10,327 nucleotides of DNA, taken from NCBI GenBank assembly GCA_027623615.1, contig JAQBVH010000056.1:1-10327 (forward strand), written 5' to 3'. The notes under the pieces were generated by a model. It had not been told where the DNA came from and did no database searches. It saw only the letters and a program-made list of their open reading frames with translations. The DNA is from Planctomycetota bacterium (GTDB lineage: Bacteria > Planctomycetota > UBA1135 > GCA-002686595). Below, piece after piece: positions 1-5,784 of the stretch (its first letter is position 1; the number at the start of each line of letters is the position of its first letter). The position numbers and the translations under genes are program-made.

Positions 1-337
1 CGTCGAGGTGTGGGAGATCGACGGCGACTTTCCCGCCAAGACCCCGGCCGCCTCCCGGCGACTGCGCGGGCAGACCTTCCTCGACGTGGGCCTCGAGCTC
101 TGGCTCGACCTCGAGCGTCGCCTCGCGGGGCGTCCCCAGGAGCGCTTGCCCCACGGCGACCTGGTCGCGACTCTCCCCACCCTCACCGGTCCCCAGCGGG
201 AGCGCCGCCGCGAGGCGTGGCTGCGTGCCCGTCAGGACGTCGCCTTGAACCTGTCCCCAGAAGCCCTGGTGGACCGCGCCCTTTCCGCCACGGCGGTCTT
301 GGGCGAGGCTGGAGTGATCCATGGATCCCGTACGTGA
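1..337 (+). CDS. Unidentified protein, C-terminal part only (5' end outside window)
   Basis: An open frame enters from the left edge (first full codon at base 2) and ends with TGA at 335-337, giving about 111 visible residues. I do not recognise the family. The visible part is soluble and charged, with many Arg, Glu and Leu residues. It begins with VEVWEIDGDFPAKTP, carries an amphipathic stretch around GLELWLDLERRL, and has a strongly basic segment (PQRERRREAWLRARQD) near its middle. There is no membrane segment and no recognisable catalytic motif. The start of the next gene lies inside this one (17-bp overlap), so the two are probably translated together. The codons are GC-rich at third positions like the neighbouring genes, which supports real coding. 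The missing N-terminus is probably where an identifying domain would be. Confidence 0.6.
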   Translation, partial: VEVWEIDGDFPAKTPAASRRLRGQTFLDVGLELWLDLERRLAGRPQERLPHGDLVATLPTLTGPQRERRREAWLRARQDVALNLSPEALVDRALSATAVLGEAGVIHGSRT

Positions 338-731
338 AGTCTGGCGCAAGGACGGGCGCTACGCCCTCGCGGCCTACCAGTTCCTGTTCGAGTCGCTCGA
401 GCGGGCGGTGCAGGTCACCGGTCGCGAGACGGAGGAGGGCAGCGGCCGCCACGTGTCGGGCCAGGAGCTGGTCGAGGGCATGCGTCGCCACGCCCTCGAG
501 CTCTTCGGTCCACTCGGCGCTCAGGTCTGGCGCTCCTGGGGCGTCCACAATACGGTCGACTGGGGTCGGATCGTCTTCCTGCTCGTCGACGCGCGCCTGT
601 TGAACCGCCAGGAGACGGACTCGCTCGAGGACTTCGAGAACGGGTTCGACTTCAACGCAGCCTTCCGGGACGGCTATCGCCCCGACCTACCCCCGGAGAT
701 CGGGGCTCGCCCCCTCTCCAGCGAGGACTGA
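321..731 (+). CDS. Minf_1886 (TIGR04138) family protein of unknown function
   Basis: A complete 136-residue protein. The core, roughly residues 10-116, fits my memory of the Minf_1886 / TIGR04138 family: an aromatic-rich start (DGRYALAAYQFLFESLE), the central HVSGQELVEGMRRHALELFG block, then a segment around RSWGVHNTVDWGRIVFLLVD and an acidic DFENGFDFNAAF block near the C-terminus. The family is found mainly in Planctomycetota and Verrucomicrobiota and its function is unknown. The protein has no signal peptide or membrane segment, so it is probably cytoplasmic. The ATG at 321 has GGAG six bases upstream and lies within the end of the preceding gene, indicating translational coupling. The AI-2E permease gene begins one base after the stop. 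The last 20 residues are Pro-rich and look like a disordered tail. The family call is from memory of conserved blocks; function is not inferred. Confidence 0.85.
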   Translation: MDPVREVWRKDGRYALAAYQFLFESLERAVQVTGRETEEGSGRHVSGQELVEGMRRHALELFGPLGAQVWRSWGVHNTVDWGRIVFLLVDARLLNRQETDSLEDFENGFDFNAAFRDGYRPDLPPEIGARPLSSED

Positions 732-732
732 T

Positions 733-2034
733 TTGCTCGAACGCCTGTCGCCGACCAAGCGCAACCTCGCGCTGGGCCTGCTCGCCGTGCTGCTCCTCTG
801 GTTCTCGTGGACCGTGCGCGCAGTGCTCAACCCGCTCATCCTCGGGTACCTGCTCGCCTTCGTGCTCAGCCCGATGGTGCGCAAGCTGGAGCGCAAGGGG
901 TGGGGGCGTCGTTCGGCGGCCAACCTGATCTTCCTGGCGTTCTTCGTGTTGACCAGCCTGATCGGGCTGGTCGTGTTCTGGCAAGGGCGTGCGCTGGCGC
1001 GTGACGTCAGCGAGTCGGATTTCCTGAAGGACACCTGGACCCAGGTCGAGCAGCTGGCGGACAGCTGGCTGCAGGGCGAGGTGACCCTCGACGCGGACGG
1101 TGACGCGGCCGAGGCAGCAGGCAGCGGCGAGGGTGCGCAGCCCCCGGGGCCGGAGCCCGGTCCCGTCGACGAGGTGACCACAGCGGCCAGAGCTGGCGAG
1201 GCCGGAGCTGCTGATCCCGCCGACGAGGAGGCGGCCCTGATCGCACGCGTACTGCACCAGCTGACCAGGGAGCAGAACCAGGCGCGAGCCCTCGAGGGGG
1301 CGACCCTTGCCTGGAGGTACCTGCGCTCCTTCTTCGGGTCGCTGATCGCCTTGGCGACCCTGATGATGTTGCTGCCGATCTATGCCTACTTCCTCCTGTT
1401 CGAGCTCGATCGGATCCACGCCTTCGTCTACCGCTACATCCCGCGTGCCGAGAAGGAACGCTGCGCGCGCATCGGCCGCCAGGTGGGCGAGGTGCTGGCG
1501 AACTTCTTCCGCGGGCGCCTGTTGATCTGCGTGCTCAAGGGTGCCGTGATCACGGTGGGCCTCTTGATCGTCCAGGTGCCCTATGCGGTCTTCCTCGGCA
1601 TGGGCAGCGGCTTCCTGTCGCTCGTACCCTTCGTGGGGCCGACCTTCGGCTTCGTGGCGGCGTTCGCGTTGGCGGCCTTCCCGCCGGGAGCCCAGGTCGT
1701 CGCGGAGGCCGCACCGGGGACCGCCGCCTGGGTCCCGCTCCTGTTGGCTTTCGTGCGCACAGCCGCCGTGTTCGTGATCGCCGAGCTGCTCGAGGGCTAC
1801 GTCTTCCTGCCCAAGGTGCTGGGGGACAGCCTCGGCCTGCACCCGGTGGTCGTGCTGGCCTCGATCTTCCTTGGTGGCGCCGCGCTCGGCATTTTCGGCT
1901 TCCTGATCGCCCTGCCGTTGACCGCGGCCCTCGTGATCCTCGGAAGGGAGCTGGTGCTGCCCGCGCTGGCGGACTTCGCCGACGAGGAGCCGCAGGGCCC
2001 GGGCGAGGACGCAGCGGCCGGCGAGCCCGGCTGA
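733..2034 (+). CDS. AI-2E family transporter (PF01594-type permease)
   Basis: A 433-residue polytopic inner-membrane protein. Hydrophobic segments lie near residues 11-28, 31-47, 62-84, 200-224, 262-315, 333-352 and 370-410. The C-terminal half has the family hallmarks: FFRGRLLICVLKGAVI, then LVPFVGPTFGF, then EGYVFLPKVLGDSLGLHP followed by the glycine-rich GGAALGIFGF and ALPLTAAL. Family members include exporters of autoinducer-2 and Na+/H+ antiporters, so the substrate cannot be read from the sequence. The chosen start is TTG at 733, with GAGG six bases upstream and one base after the previous stop; no ATG lies early in the frame. At 433 residues it is longer than the usual ~350. The excess is mainly a low-complexity Ala/Gly/Glu/Pro-rich insert at about residues 118-170, plus an acidic tail after residue 415. 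Confidence 0.88.
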   Translation: MLERLSPTKRNLALGLLAVLLLWFSWTVRAVLNPLILGYLLAFVLSPMVRKLERKGWGRRSAANLIFLAFFVLTSLIGLVVFWQGRALARDVSESDFLKDTWTQVEQLADSWLQGEVTLDADGDAAEAAGSGEGAQPPGPEPGPVDEVTTAARAGEAGAADPADEEAALIARVLHQLTREQNQARALEGATLAWRYLRSFFGSLIALATLMMLLPIYAYFLLFELDRIHAFVYRYIPRAEKERCARIGRQVGEVLANFFRGRLLICVLKGAVITVGLLIVQVPYAVFLGMGSGFLSLVPFVGPTFGFVAAFALAAFPPGAQVVAEAAPGTAAWVPLLLAFVRTAAVFVIAELLEGYVFLPKVLGDSLGLHPVVVLASIFLGGAALGIFGFLIALPLTAALVILGRELVLPALADFADEEPQGPGEDAAAGEPG

Positions 2035-2050
2035 CCACCGAGTACGAAGC

Positions 2051-2081
2051 AGGCCCCGCGACCGTGGCGGTCGCGGGGCCT
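2051..2081. terminator. Perfect hairpin between convergent genes, probable bidirectional terminator
   Basis: The arm AGGCCCCGCGACC (2051-2063) is the exact reverse complement of GGTCGCGGGGCCT (2069-2081), around a five-base loop, GTGGC. The 13-bp GC-rich stem sits 16 bases after the permease stop and 20 bases before the protease stop on the other strand, so it can serve both genes. No T-run follows on either side, so this is not a textbook intrinsic terminator. Such U-less stems are common between convergent genes in GC-rich bacteria. The structure is certain; the terminator role is inferred from its position. Confidence 0.75.
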
Positions 2082-2101
2082 GTGCAATCCTCGACGAGGA
2101 T

Positions 2102-4504
2102 CTAGCGCTGCTGCGGACCGCCCTCGCCGTGGACGATGCCGTCGTCTCCGACCACGTCGAACGTCTTGGCGTAAGAGGCGACCGCGGTCGGAGCCTCGCC
2201 GAACTGCTCGAGGAGCTGACGGATCGCGGCCTGGAGCTGGACGTCCTCCTGGTAGTCGCTGCCGTAGGGGAAGGCGACGCCGCGCGCGTCCTGGACCAGG
2301 CGACGGATCTCGAGGCGCAGGAGGAAGCGGATATCGCTGCGGGGCAGCACCGTGTCCAGGTCCGCGTAGAGATCCTCGAAGCCGGGGTAGCGCGAGTAGT
2401 CGTCGTCGTCACCCTGGGCGAGCGCCTCGAACGTGCTCTTGTGCTCCTCGAAATGGTCGCGGGCCCAGAGTCGCAGCTTGCGCGTGTCCTGGACCTTGCG
2501 CATCTCCATCAGGCGCCATTGCTCACGGCGGGTCGGGCCGACCTCGACGTCGGGGGCGATGCCGCCGGGAGAGATGATGTTGCCCTCGTCGTCGGTCTCG
2601 CGGTGGATCGAGCGACCGGTCGGAAGCCGATAGCGTTCGATGGTGAGCTTGACCCGCGGCGAGTAGTCGAACTCCCCGTCCCCGTCGTGGTCGAGGGTGA
2701 TCTTCTCCCAGTCGTCGAAGCGGCGGTTGCCGTTCTCGTCCGCCCAGCGGTCCTCAGCTTCGGGGTCCAGGGGGATCAGGTTCTGGACCGAGCCCTTGCC
2801 GAAGCTGCGCTGGCCGACGATGACCGCGCGGCCGTGATCCTGCAGCGCGCCAGAGACGATCTCCGAGGCGGAGGCCGAGGAGCGGTTGACCAGCACGATC
2901 AGCGGCACCTCCTCCGGGACCAGGGCGGCCCGGCGGGTGTTGTAGGTGTAGGGCCGGTTGACCCGGCTCTCGGTCGACACGACCTGCTTGCCCTTGGGCA
3001 GGAACAGGTCGGCGACGTTGCGGGCCTCGGTCAAGAGGCCGCCGCCGTTGTCGCGCAGGTCGAGGATGAAGGCGCGGGCGCCCTGGTCGGTCAGCTGCTC
3101 GATCGCGGTGGCCATCTCCTGGCTCGCGACGCGGCTGAAGGTCGTCAGCTCGATCAGACCGATGTCGCCGGGCAGCATGAGGGCGTTGACCGGAGGAATC
3201 GTGATGACGCCACGTTCGATCTCGATCGCCATGTCCTCGGTGGGGCGGTCGATCAGGGCCGGGTCCATGCCGCGCTGCCAGACGTACAGCTTGACCGTCG
3301 TGCCGGGCTTGCCCTTGAGGCGCTTGATGACCTCGCCGTCCTCCTCGCCGATCGTCGGCCATTCGCCGACGCGCACGATCTTGTCGTCCGAGGACAGCCC
3401 TGCCTCGTAGGCGGGGCCGGAGTAGATCGGGCGGGTGATCGTGAACAGGCCGTCGTCCGGGTCGGTGTTCACGTACGCGCCGATGCCGCCGTACTCGGCC
3501 TCGAGGTCCTGCTCGAACTTCTTGTAGGCCTCCGGCGAGAAGTAGGCGGAGTGCCGGTCGAGGGAGTGCAAGAGGCCGTCCATGGCCGCCTCGATCAGTC
3601 GCTCGCGCTCGACGGTCGTCCCGTCGAGGTGCAGGCGCTGCACCATGGTGATCAGCTTCTCGATCTGCTGCAGGTCGGGGCTGACCGCGCCGCCGGAGAC
3701 CAGGTCCTGGGCCTGCTCGCGTGCACGACGCAGCTCGGTGTCCTTGAAGCGTCGGATCTGTTGTTGCTTGAGGTAGGCCTTCGCGAGCCGGCCGTCCTCG
3801 CCGGGCAGGCGCGCCAGTCGCTCGAGCTCGGACTCGACCGAGGGCACGCCATCGATGATGCCGAGGCTGGCCATCCCCAGGGCTCCGCGGGCGCGCAGCT
3901 TGGCGTCGCTCGAGCCGAGGAAGTCGTAGAGCACCTTGCGGGCGGAGGGCACCTGGCTCCCCAGGCCGATCTGATGCGCGGCCACGGCGCAGTCGGCGCG
4001 CACGGCGGCGGAGCGAGCGTCGTCCACGGTGATGCCCAGGAGCGACTTGGCGACGCGCTCGCGCAGCTCGGTGTCCTGCTCATCGAGAGAGGAGTTGGCC
4101 AGGAGGTCCGCGGCCCCGGCCATGATCGACTCGTCGTCGCCCTCGAAGATCGGCTCGAGCGCTTCGATCAAGACCTCCCAGTCGAGCTCCTCACCGAGCA
4201 AGCGCGTGGCTGCCAGGAAGAGGACGGCCTTGGTCGAGGCCTGCTCCTTGCGGAGGGCGCGGTCGACCGCCGCATCGAAGGGGGCGCCGAACTCGTCGCC
4301 CAGGACGAAGGCAACGTTCTGTGCCAGGTTCCAGATTCCCTCGAGGTCCAGCTCTCCAGCAGCGTCGCAGTAGCCGGCCAGATCCTCGTCGAGCTCGTCC
4401 GCATCCTGGGCTGCCGCGGGGGGTGCCAGCGGGCTGGCCACGACGGGCGCGGTGGTGGTGAGCACGGCGAGGGGGGCCAGGACGCACAGGGCGAGGCTTC
4501 TCAT
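2102..4504 (-). CDS. Exported S41 family C-terminal processing peptidase with helical-repeat N-terminus
   Basis: An 800-residue secreted serine protease of the CtpA/Prc (tail-specific protease) group, which cleaves proteins from their C-terminal end in the periplasm. In order: a signal peptide (residues 1 to about 32, hydrophobic core LALCVLAPLAVL, then Ala/Pro-rich up to AAAQ); HEAT-like helical repeats at about 90-215; a charged helix at 246-268; the S41 N-terminal helices at about 278-330; a PDZ domain at about 333-412; the catalytic core at about 442-657; and an unassigned charged C-terminal region of about 140 residues. The core shows DLRDNGGG, then NRSSASASE with the predicted nucleophile Ser545, and SFGKGSVQ with the general base Lys570. 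Their spacing of 25 equals that in E. coli Tsp. An EF-hand-like insert follows at about 589-613. The ATG at 4504 has GGAG seven bases upstream; the frame stays open upstream to a TTG at 4603. The typical CtpA is 400-500 residues long, so this one is unusually large. Confidence 0.92.
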   Translation of the reverse strand: MRSLALCVLAPLAVLTTTAPVVASPLAPPAAAQDADELDEDLAGYCDAAGELDLEGIWNLAQNVAFVLGDEFGAPFDAAVDRALRKEQASTKAVLFLAATRLLGEELDWEVLIEALEPIFEGDDESIMAGAADLLANSSLDEQDTELRERVAKSLLGITVDDARSAAVRADCAVAAHQIGLGSQVPSARKVLYDFLGSSDAKLRARGALGMASLGIIDGVPSVESELERLARLPGEDGRLAKAYLKQQQIRRFKDTELRRAREQAQDLVSGGAVSPDLQQIEKLITMVQRLHLDGTTVERERLIEAAMDGLLHSLDRHSAYFSPEAYKKFEQDLEAEYGGIGAYVNTDPDDGLFTITRPIYSGPAYEAGLSSDDKIVRVGEWPTIGEEDGEVIKRLKGKPGTTVKLYVWQRGMDPALIDRPTEDMAIEIERGVITIPPVNALMLPGDIGLIELTTFSRVASQEMATAIEQLTDQGARAFILDLRDNGGGLLTEARNVADLFLPKGKQVVSTESRVNRPYTYNTRRAALVPEEVPLIVLVNRSSASASEIVSGALQDHGRAVIVGQRSFGKGSVQNLIPLDPEAEDRWADENGNRRFDDWEKITLDHDGDGEFDYSPRVKLTIERYRLPTGRSIHRETDDEGNIISPGGIAPDVEVGPTRREQWRLMEMRKVQDTRKLRLWARDHFEEHKSTFEALAQGDDDDYSRYPGFEDLYADLDTVLPRSDIRFLLRLEIRRLVQDARGVAFPYGSDYQEDVQLQAAIRQLLEQFGEAPTAVASYAKTFDVVGDDGIVHGEGGPQQR

Positions 4505-4686
4505 GAAGGATCTCCGGTTGACGGTCCAGTTGGCCGGAGGGCCAGATGGACGGAGGGGTGCACCCCCGCTATCGTCGCGGGGAGGCAGCGCGGGCAAGGG
4601 CAACTAACCCCGGCCGGCCCAATCTACGCTCCCTAGGACCTGCTCCCCTGGGTCCCTACCGATTTCCTACGCAGCGATTCCAGACA
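4505..4686. promoter_or_regulatory. Divergent spacer between the S41 protease and moaC
   Basis: This 182-bp non-coding spacer must hold promoters for both flanking genes, which are transcribed away from each other. The only clear motif for a start is GGAG just upstream of the protease ATG (minus strand). I see no convincing -35/-10 pair for either direction; a TTGACG at 4518-4523 on the plus strand has no suitable -10 partner. Small inverted repeats are present: TGGCC/GGCCA at 4531-4544, the palindrome GGGGTGCACCCC at 4555-4566, and CCCCGC/GCGGGG at 4564-4582. No riboswitch was recognised, including no obvious Moco RNA motif, although I could not run a covariance search. Confidence 0.4.
4555..4582. 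repeat. Overlapping inverted repeats in the divergent spacer
   Basis: GGGGTGCACCCC at 4555-4566 is a perfect 12-bp palindrome. Its C-rich half is also the left arm of a second inverted repeat, CCCCGC (4564-4569) with GCGGGG (4577-4582), around the seven-base loop TATCGTC. The same C-tract therefore has two possible partners. The palindrome could be a dimeric regulator site and the second repeat a small hairpin about 60-80 bases upstream of the protease start. In DNA of this GC content such repeats also arise by chance, so a role is only possible. Confidence 0.3.
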
Positions 4687-5196
4687 GTGACGGACCTCCC
4701 CGAATCCGGCCTCAGCCATCTCCGCGACGGCGACGCGGGGCCAGAGTCGTGCATGGTCGACGTCTCCGCCAAGCTCGAGAGCGATCGAGAAGCCCTGGCC
4801 CGGGCAATCGTGCGCTTCCCGAGCACGGACCTCCGCGACCGCGCCCTCGCTGGCGGCGGACCCAAGGGCCCGATCGCCGAGGTCGCCCGGGTGGCCGGGA
4901 TCCTCGCCGCCAAGCGCACGGGGGAGCTGATTCCCATGTGCCATCCCCTCGGCCTGGACCACGTCGAGGTGTCATTCGCCGCCGAGGGCTCCGCTGGGAT
5001 CGAGGTCCGCTGCCGGGCGCGTCTCCGGGCGCGCACCGGGGTCGAGATGGAGGCGATGACCGGCGCCGCCGTAGCCGCCTTGACGATCTACGACATGGTC
5101 AAGGCCCTCGACAAGGGCATCCGCATCGAGGCGGTGGAGCTGCTCGAGAAGCGTGGCGGCAAGTCCGGGCACTGGATCGCGGAAACCGGCAGCTGA
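4687..5196 (+). CDS. moaC: Cyclic pyranopterin monophosphate synthase MoaC
   Basis: A 169-residue protein of the usual MoaC size (E. coli 161). MoaC acts after MoaA in the cytoplasm, turning 3',8-cyclo-7,8-dihydro-GTP into cyclic pyranopterin monophosphate, the first stable intermediate of molybdenum cofactor synthesis. The whole family pattern is present: LSHL near the N-terminus, MVDVSAK, a PKG motif (Lys60), AAKRTGELIPMCHPL with His86, TGVEMEAMT with Glu120 and Glu122, and LTIYDMVKA with Asp136 and Lys139, ending GGKSGHW. Residues equivalent to the E. coli active-site set are therefore kept. I chose the GTG at 4687 because it restores the conserved LSHL block at the right distance; the first ATG (4753) would start at MVDVSAK and lose it. 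No clear Shine-Dalgarno motif precedes it. No other Moco gene is in the window; the neighbours are divergent or separated by a gap. Confidence 0.93.
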   Translation: MTDLPESGLSHLRDGDAGPESCMVDVSAKLESDREALARAIVRFPSTDLRDRALAGGGPKGPIAEVARVAGILAAKRTGELIPMCHPLGLDHVEVSFAAEGSAGIEVRCRARLRARTGVEMEAMTGAAVAALTIYDMVKALDKGIRIEAVELLEKRGGKSGHWIAETGS

Positions 5197-5313
5197 GGGG
5201 CCCCAGGAAGCCGGACCGGCCCGGCCGGGTGGGGGGGGGACTAGGACCAGCCCTCACCACGCGGCTACACTTCCGACTTCTCCCCTCCGCCTTCGCCCCG
5301 ACAAGAGACCCGC
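5197..5313. other. Spacer upstream of accB with G-tract and short GC hairpin
   Basis: This 117-bp spacer begins right after the moaC stop with the palindrome GGGGCCCC (5197-5204). It then has a 5-bp inverted repeat, CCGGC (5216-5220) and GCCGG (5224-5228), immediately followed by GGGT and a run of nine G (5231-5239). The hairpin is too short and lacks T residues, so calling it a moaC terminator would be weak. TACACT at 5266-5271 resembles a -10 element for the acc operon, but there is no recognisable -35 at the expected distance. Confidence 0.35.
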
Positions 5314-5784
5314 ATGGACCTCAAGCTACTCCGCAATCTCGTCCGCATCATGGAGCGTGGCGAGGTCAGCGAGCTGGAGATCGACGACGAGAAGGCCGGC
5401 CTCCGGATCCACCTCAAGCGTGGCGATGCCCATGGCGCGCCAGGCCACTCGGTGGTGATGATGCCCGGCGCTGCCGGCGCCCCTGCGGCTGCCCCGATCC
5501 ACTCCGGGGATGACGGTGGCGACCCCCTGGCCCGTGATCCGAGCCTGGAGGAGATCACCAGTCCGATGGTCGGCACGTTCTACCGCGCGGCCTCCCCGGG
5601 GGCCGAGAACTTCACCGAGGTGGGCACGGCGGTCCACGACGAGAGCGTCGTTTGCATCATCGAGGCCATGAAGGTGATGAACGAGATCAAGGCCGAGATC
5701 CGTGGGGAGATCGTCGAGATCCTGGTCGAGAACGGCGAGCCGGTCGAATTCGGCCAGCCCCTCTTCCTCGTCCGCCCGAGCTGA
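5314..5784 (+). CDS. accB: Acetyl-CoA carboxylase biotin carboxyl carrier protein (BCCP)
   Basis: A 156-residue carrier subunit of acetyl-CoA carboxylase, very close to the E. coli length. Its biotin is carboxylated by AccC and then gives the carboxyl group to acetyl-CoA at the AccAD transferase, making malonyl-CoA for fatty acid synthesis. The N-terminal part ([23 protein letters not shown]) is the usual AccB helix and strand. A Gly/Ala/Pro linker covers about residues 40-75. The biotinyl domain starts at [15 protein letters not shown] and carries the biotin site EAMKVMNEI, with Lys120 as the modified residue. The thumb-type residues around [19 protein letters not shown] are typical of AccB rather than of pyruvate carboxylase-type carriers. 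ATG at 5314 gives the standard N-terminus; only a weak purine stretch (AAGAGA) precedes it. The stop overlaps the accC start (TGATG). Confidence 0.96.
   Translation: MDLKLLRNLVRIMERGEVSELEIDDEKAGLRIHLKRGDAHGAPGHSVVMMPGAAGAPAAAPIHSGDDGGDPLARDPSLEEITSPMVGTFYRAASPGAENFTEVGTAVHDESVVCIIEAMKVMNEIKAEIRGEIVEILVENGEPVEFGQPLFLVRPS

Noticed and set aside
652..2412. A 586-codon open frame on the minus strand across the permease and the convergent gap
   Set aside because: It runs through the terminator hairpin and into the protease coding region. Its translation is an Arg/Gln/His/Glu-rich shadow with no domain, opposite a well-supported AI-2E permease.
2129..4636. An 835-codon open frame on the plus strand, antisense to the S41 protease
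   Set aside because: The protease on the other strand has clear domains and catalytic residues. The antisense translation is a low-complexity Val/Leu/Asp/Gly-rich mix, as expected when GC-rich third positions remove stops from the mirror frame.
4637..4660. A possible GGACC/GGTCC hairpin upstream of moaC
   Set aside because: Only five perfect pairs around a large loop, within the range expected by chance at this GC content.
4546..4686. An upstream extension of moaC to an ATG at 4546
   Set aside because: The extra 47 residues are Arg/Pro-rich spacer translation with no family match. The GTG at 4687 gives the normal MoaC length and N-terminal block.
5652..5783. A 44-residue N-terminal extension of accC
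   Set aside because: It is accB read in another frame. The canonical [12 protein letters not shown] start is at 5784, directly coupled to the accB stop.
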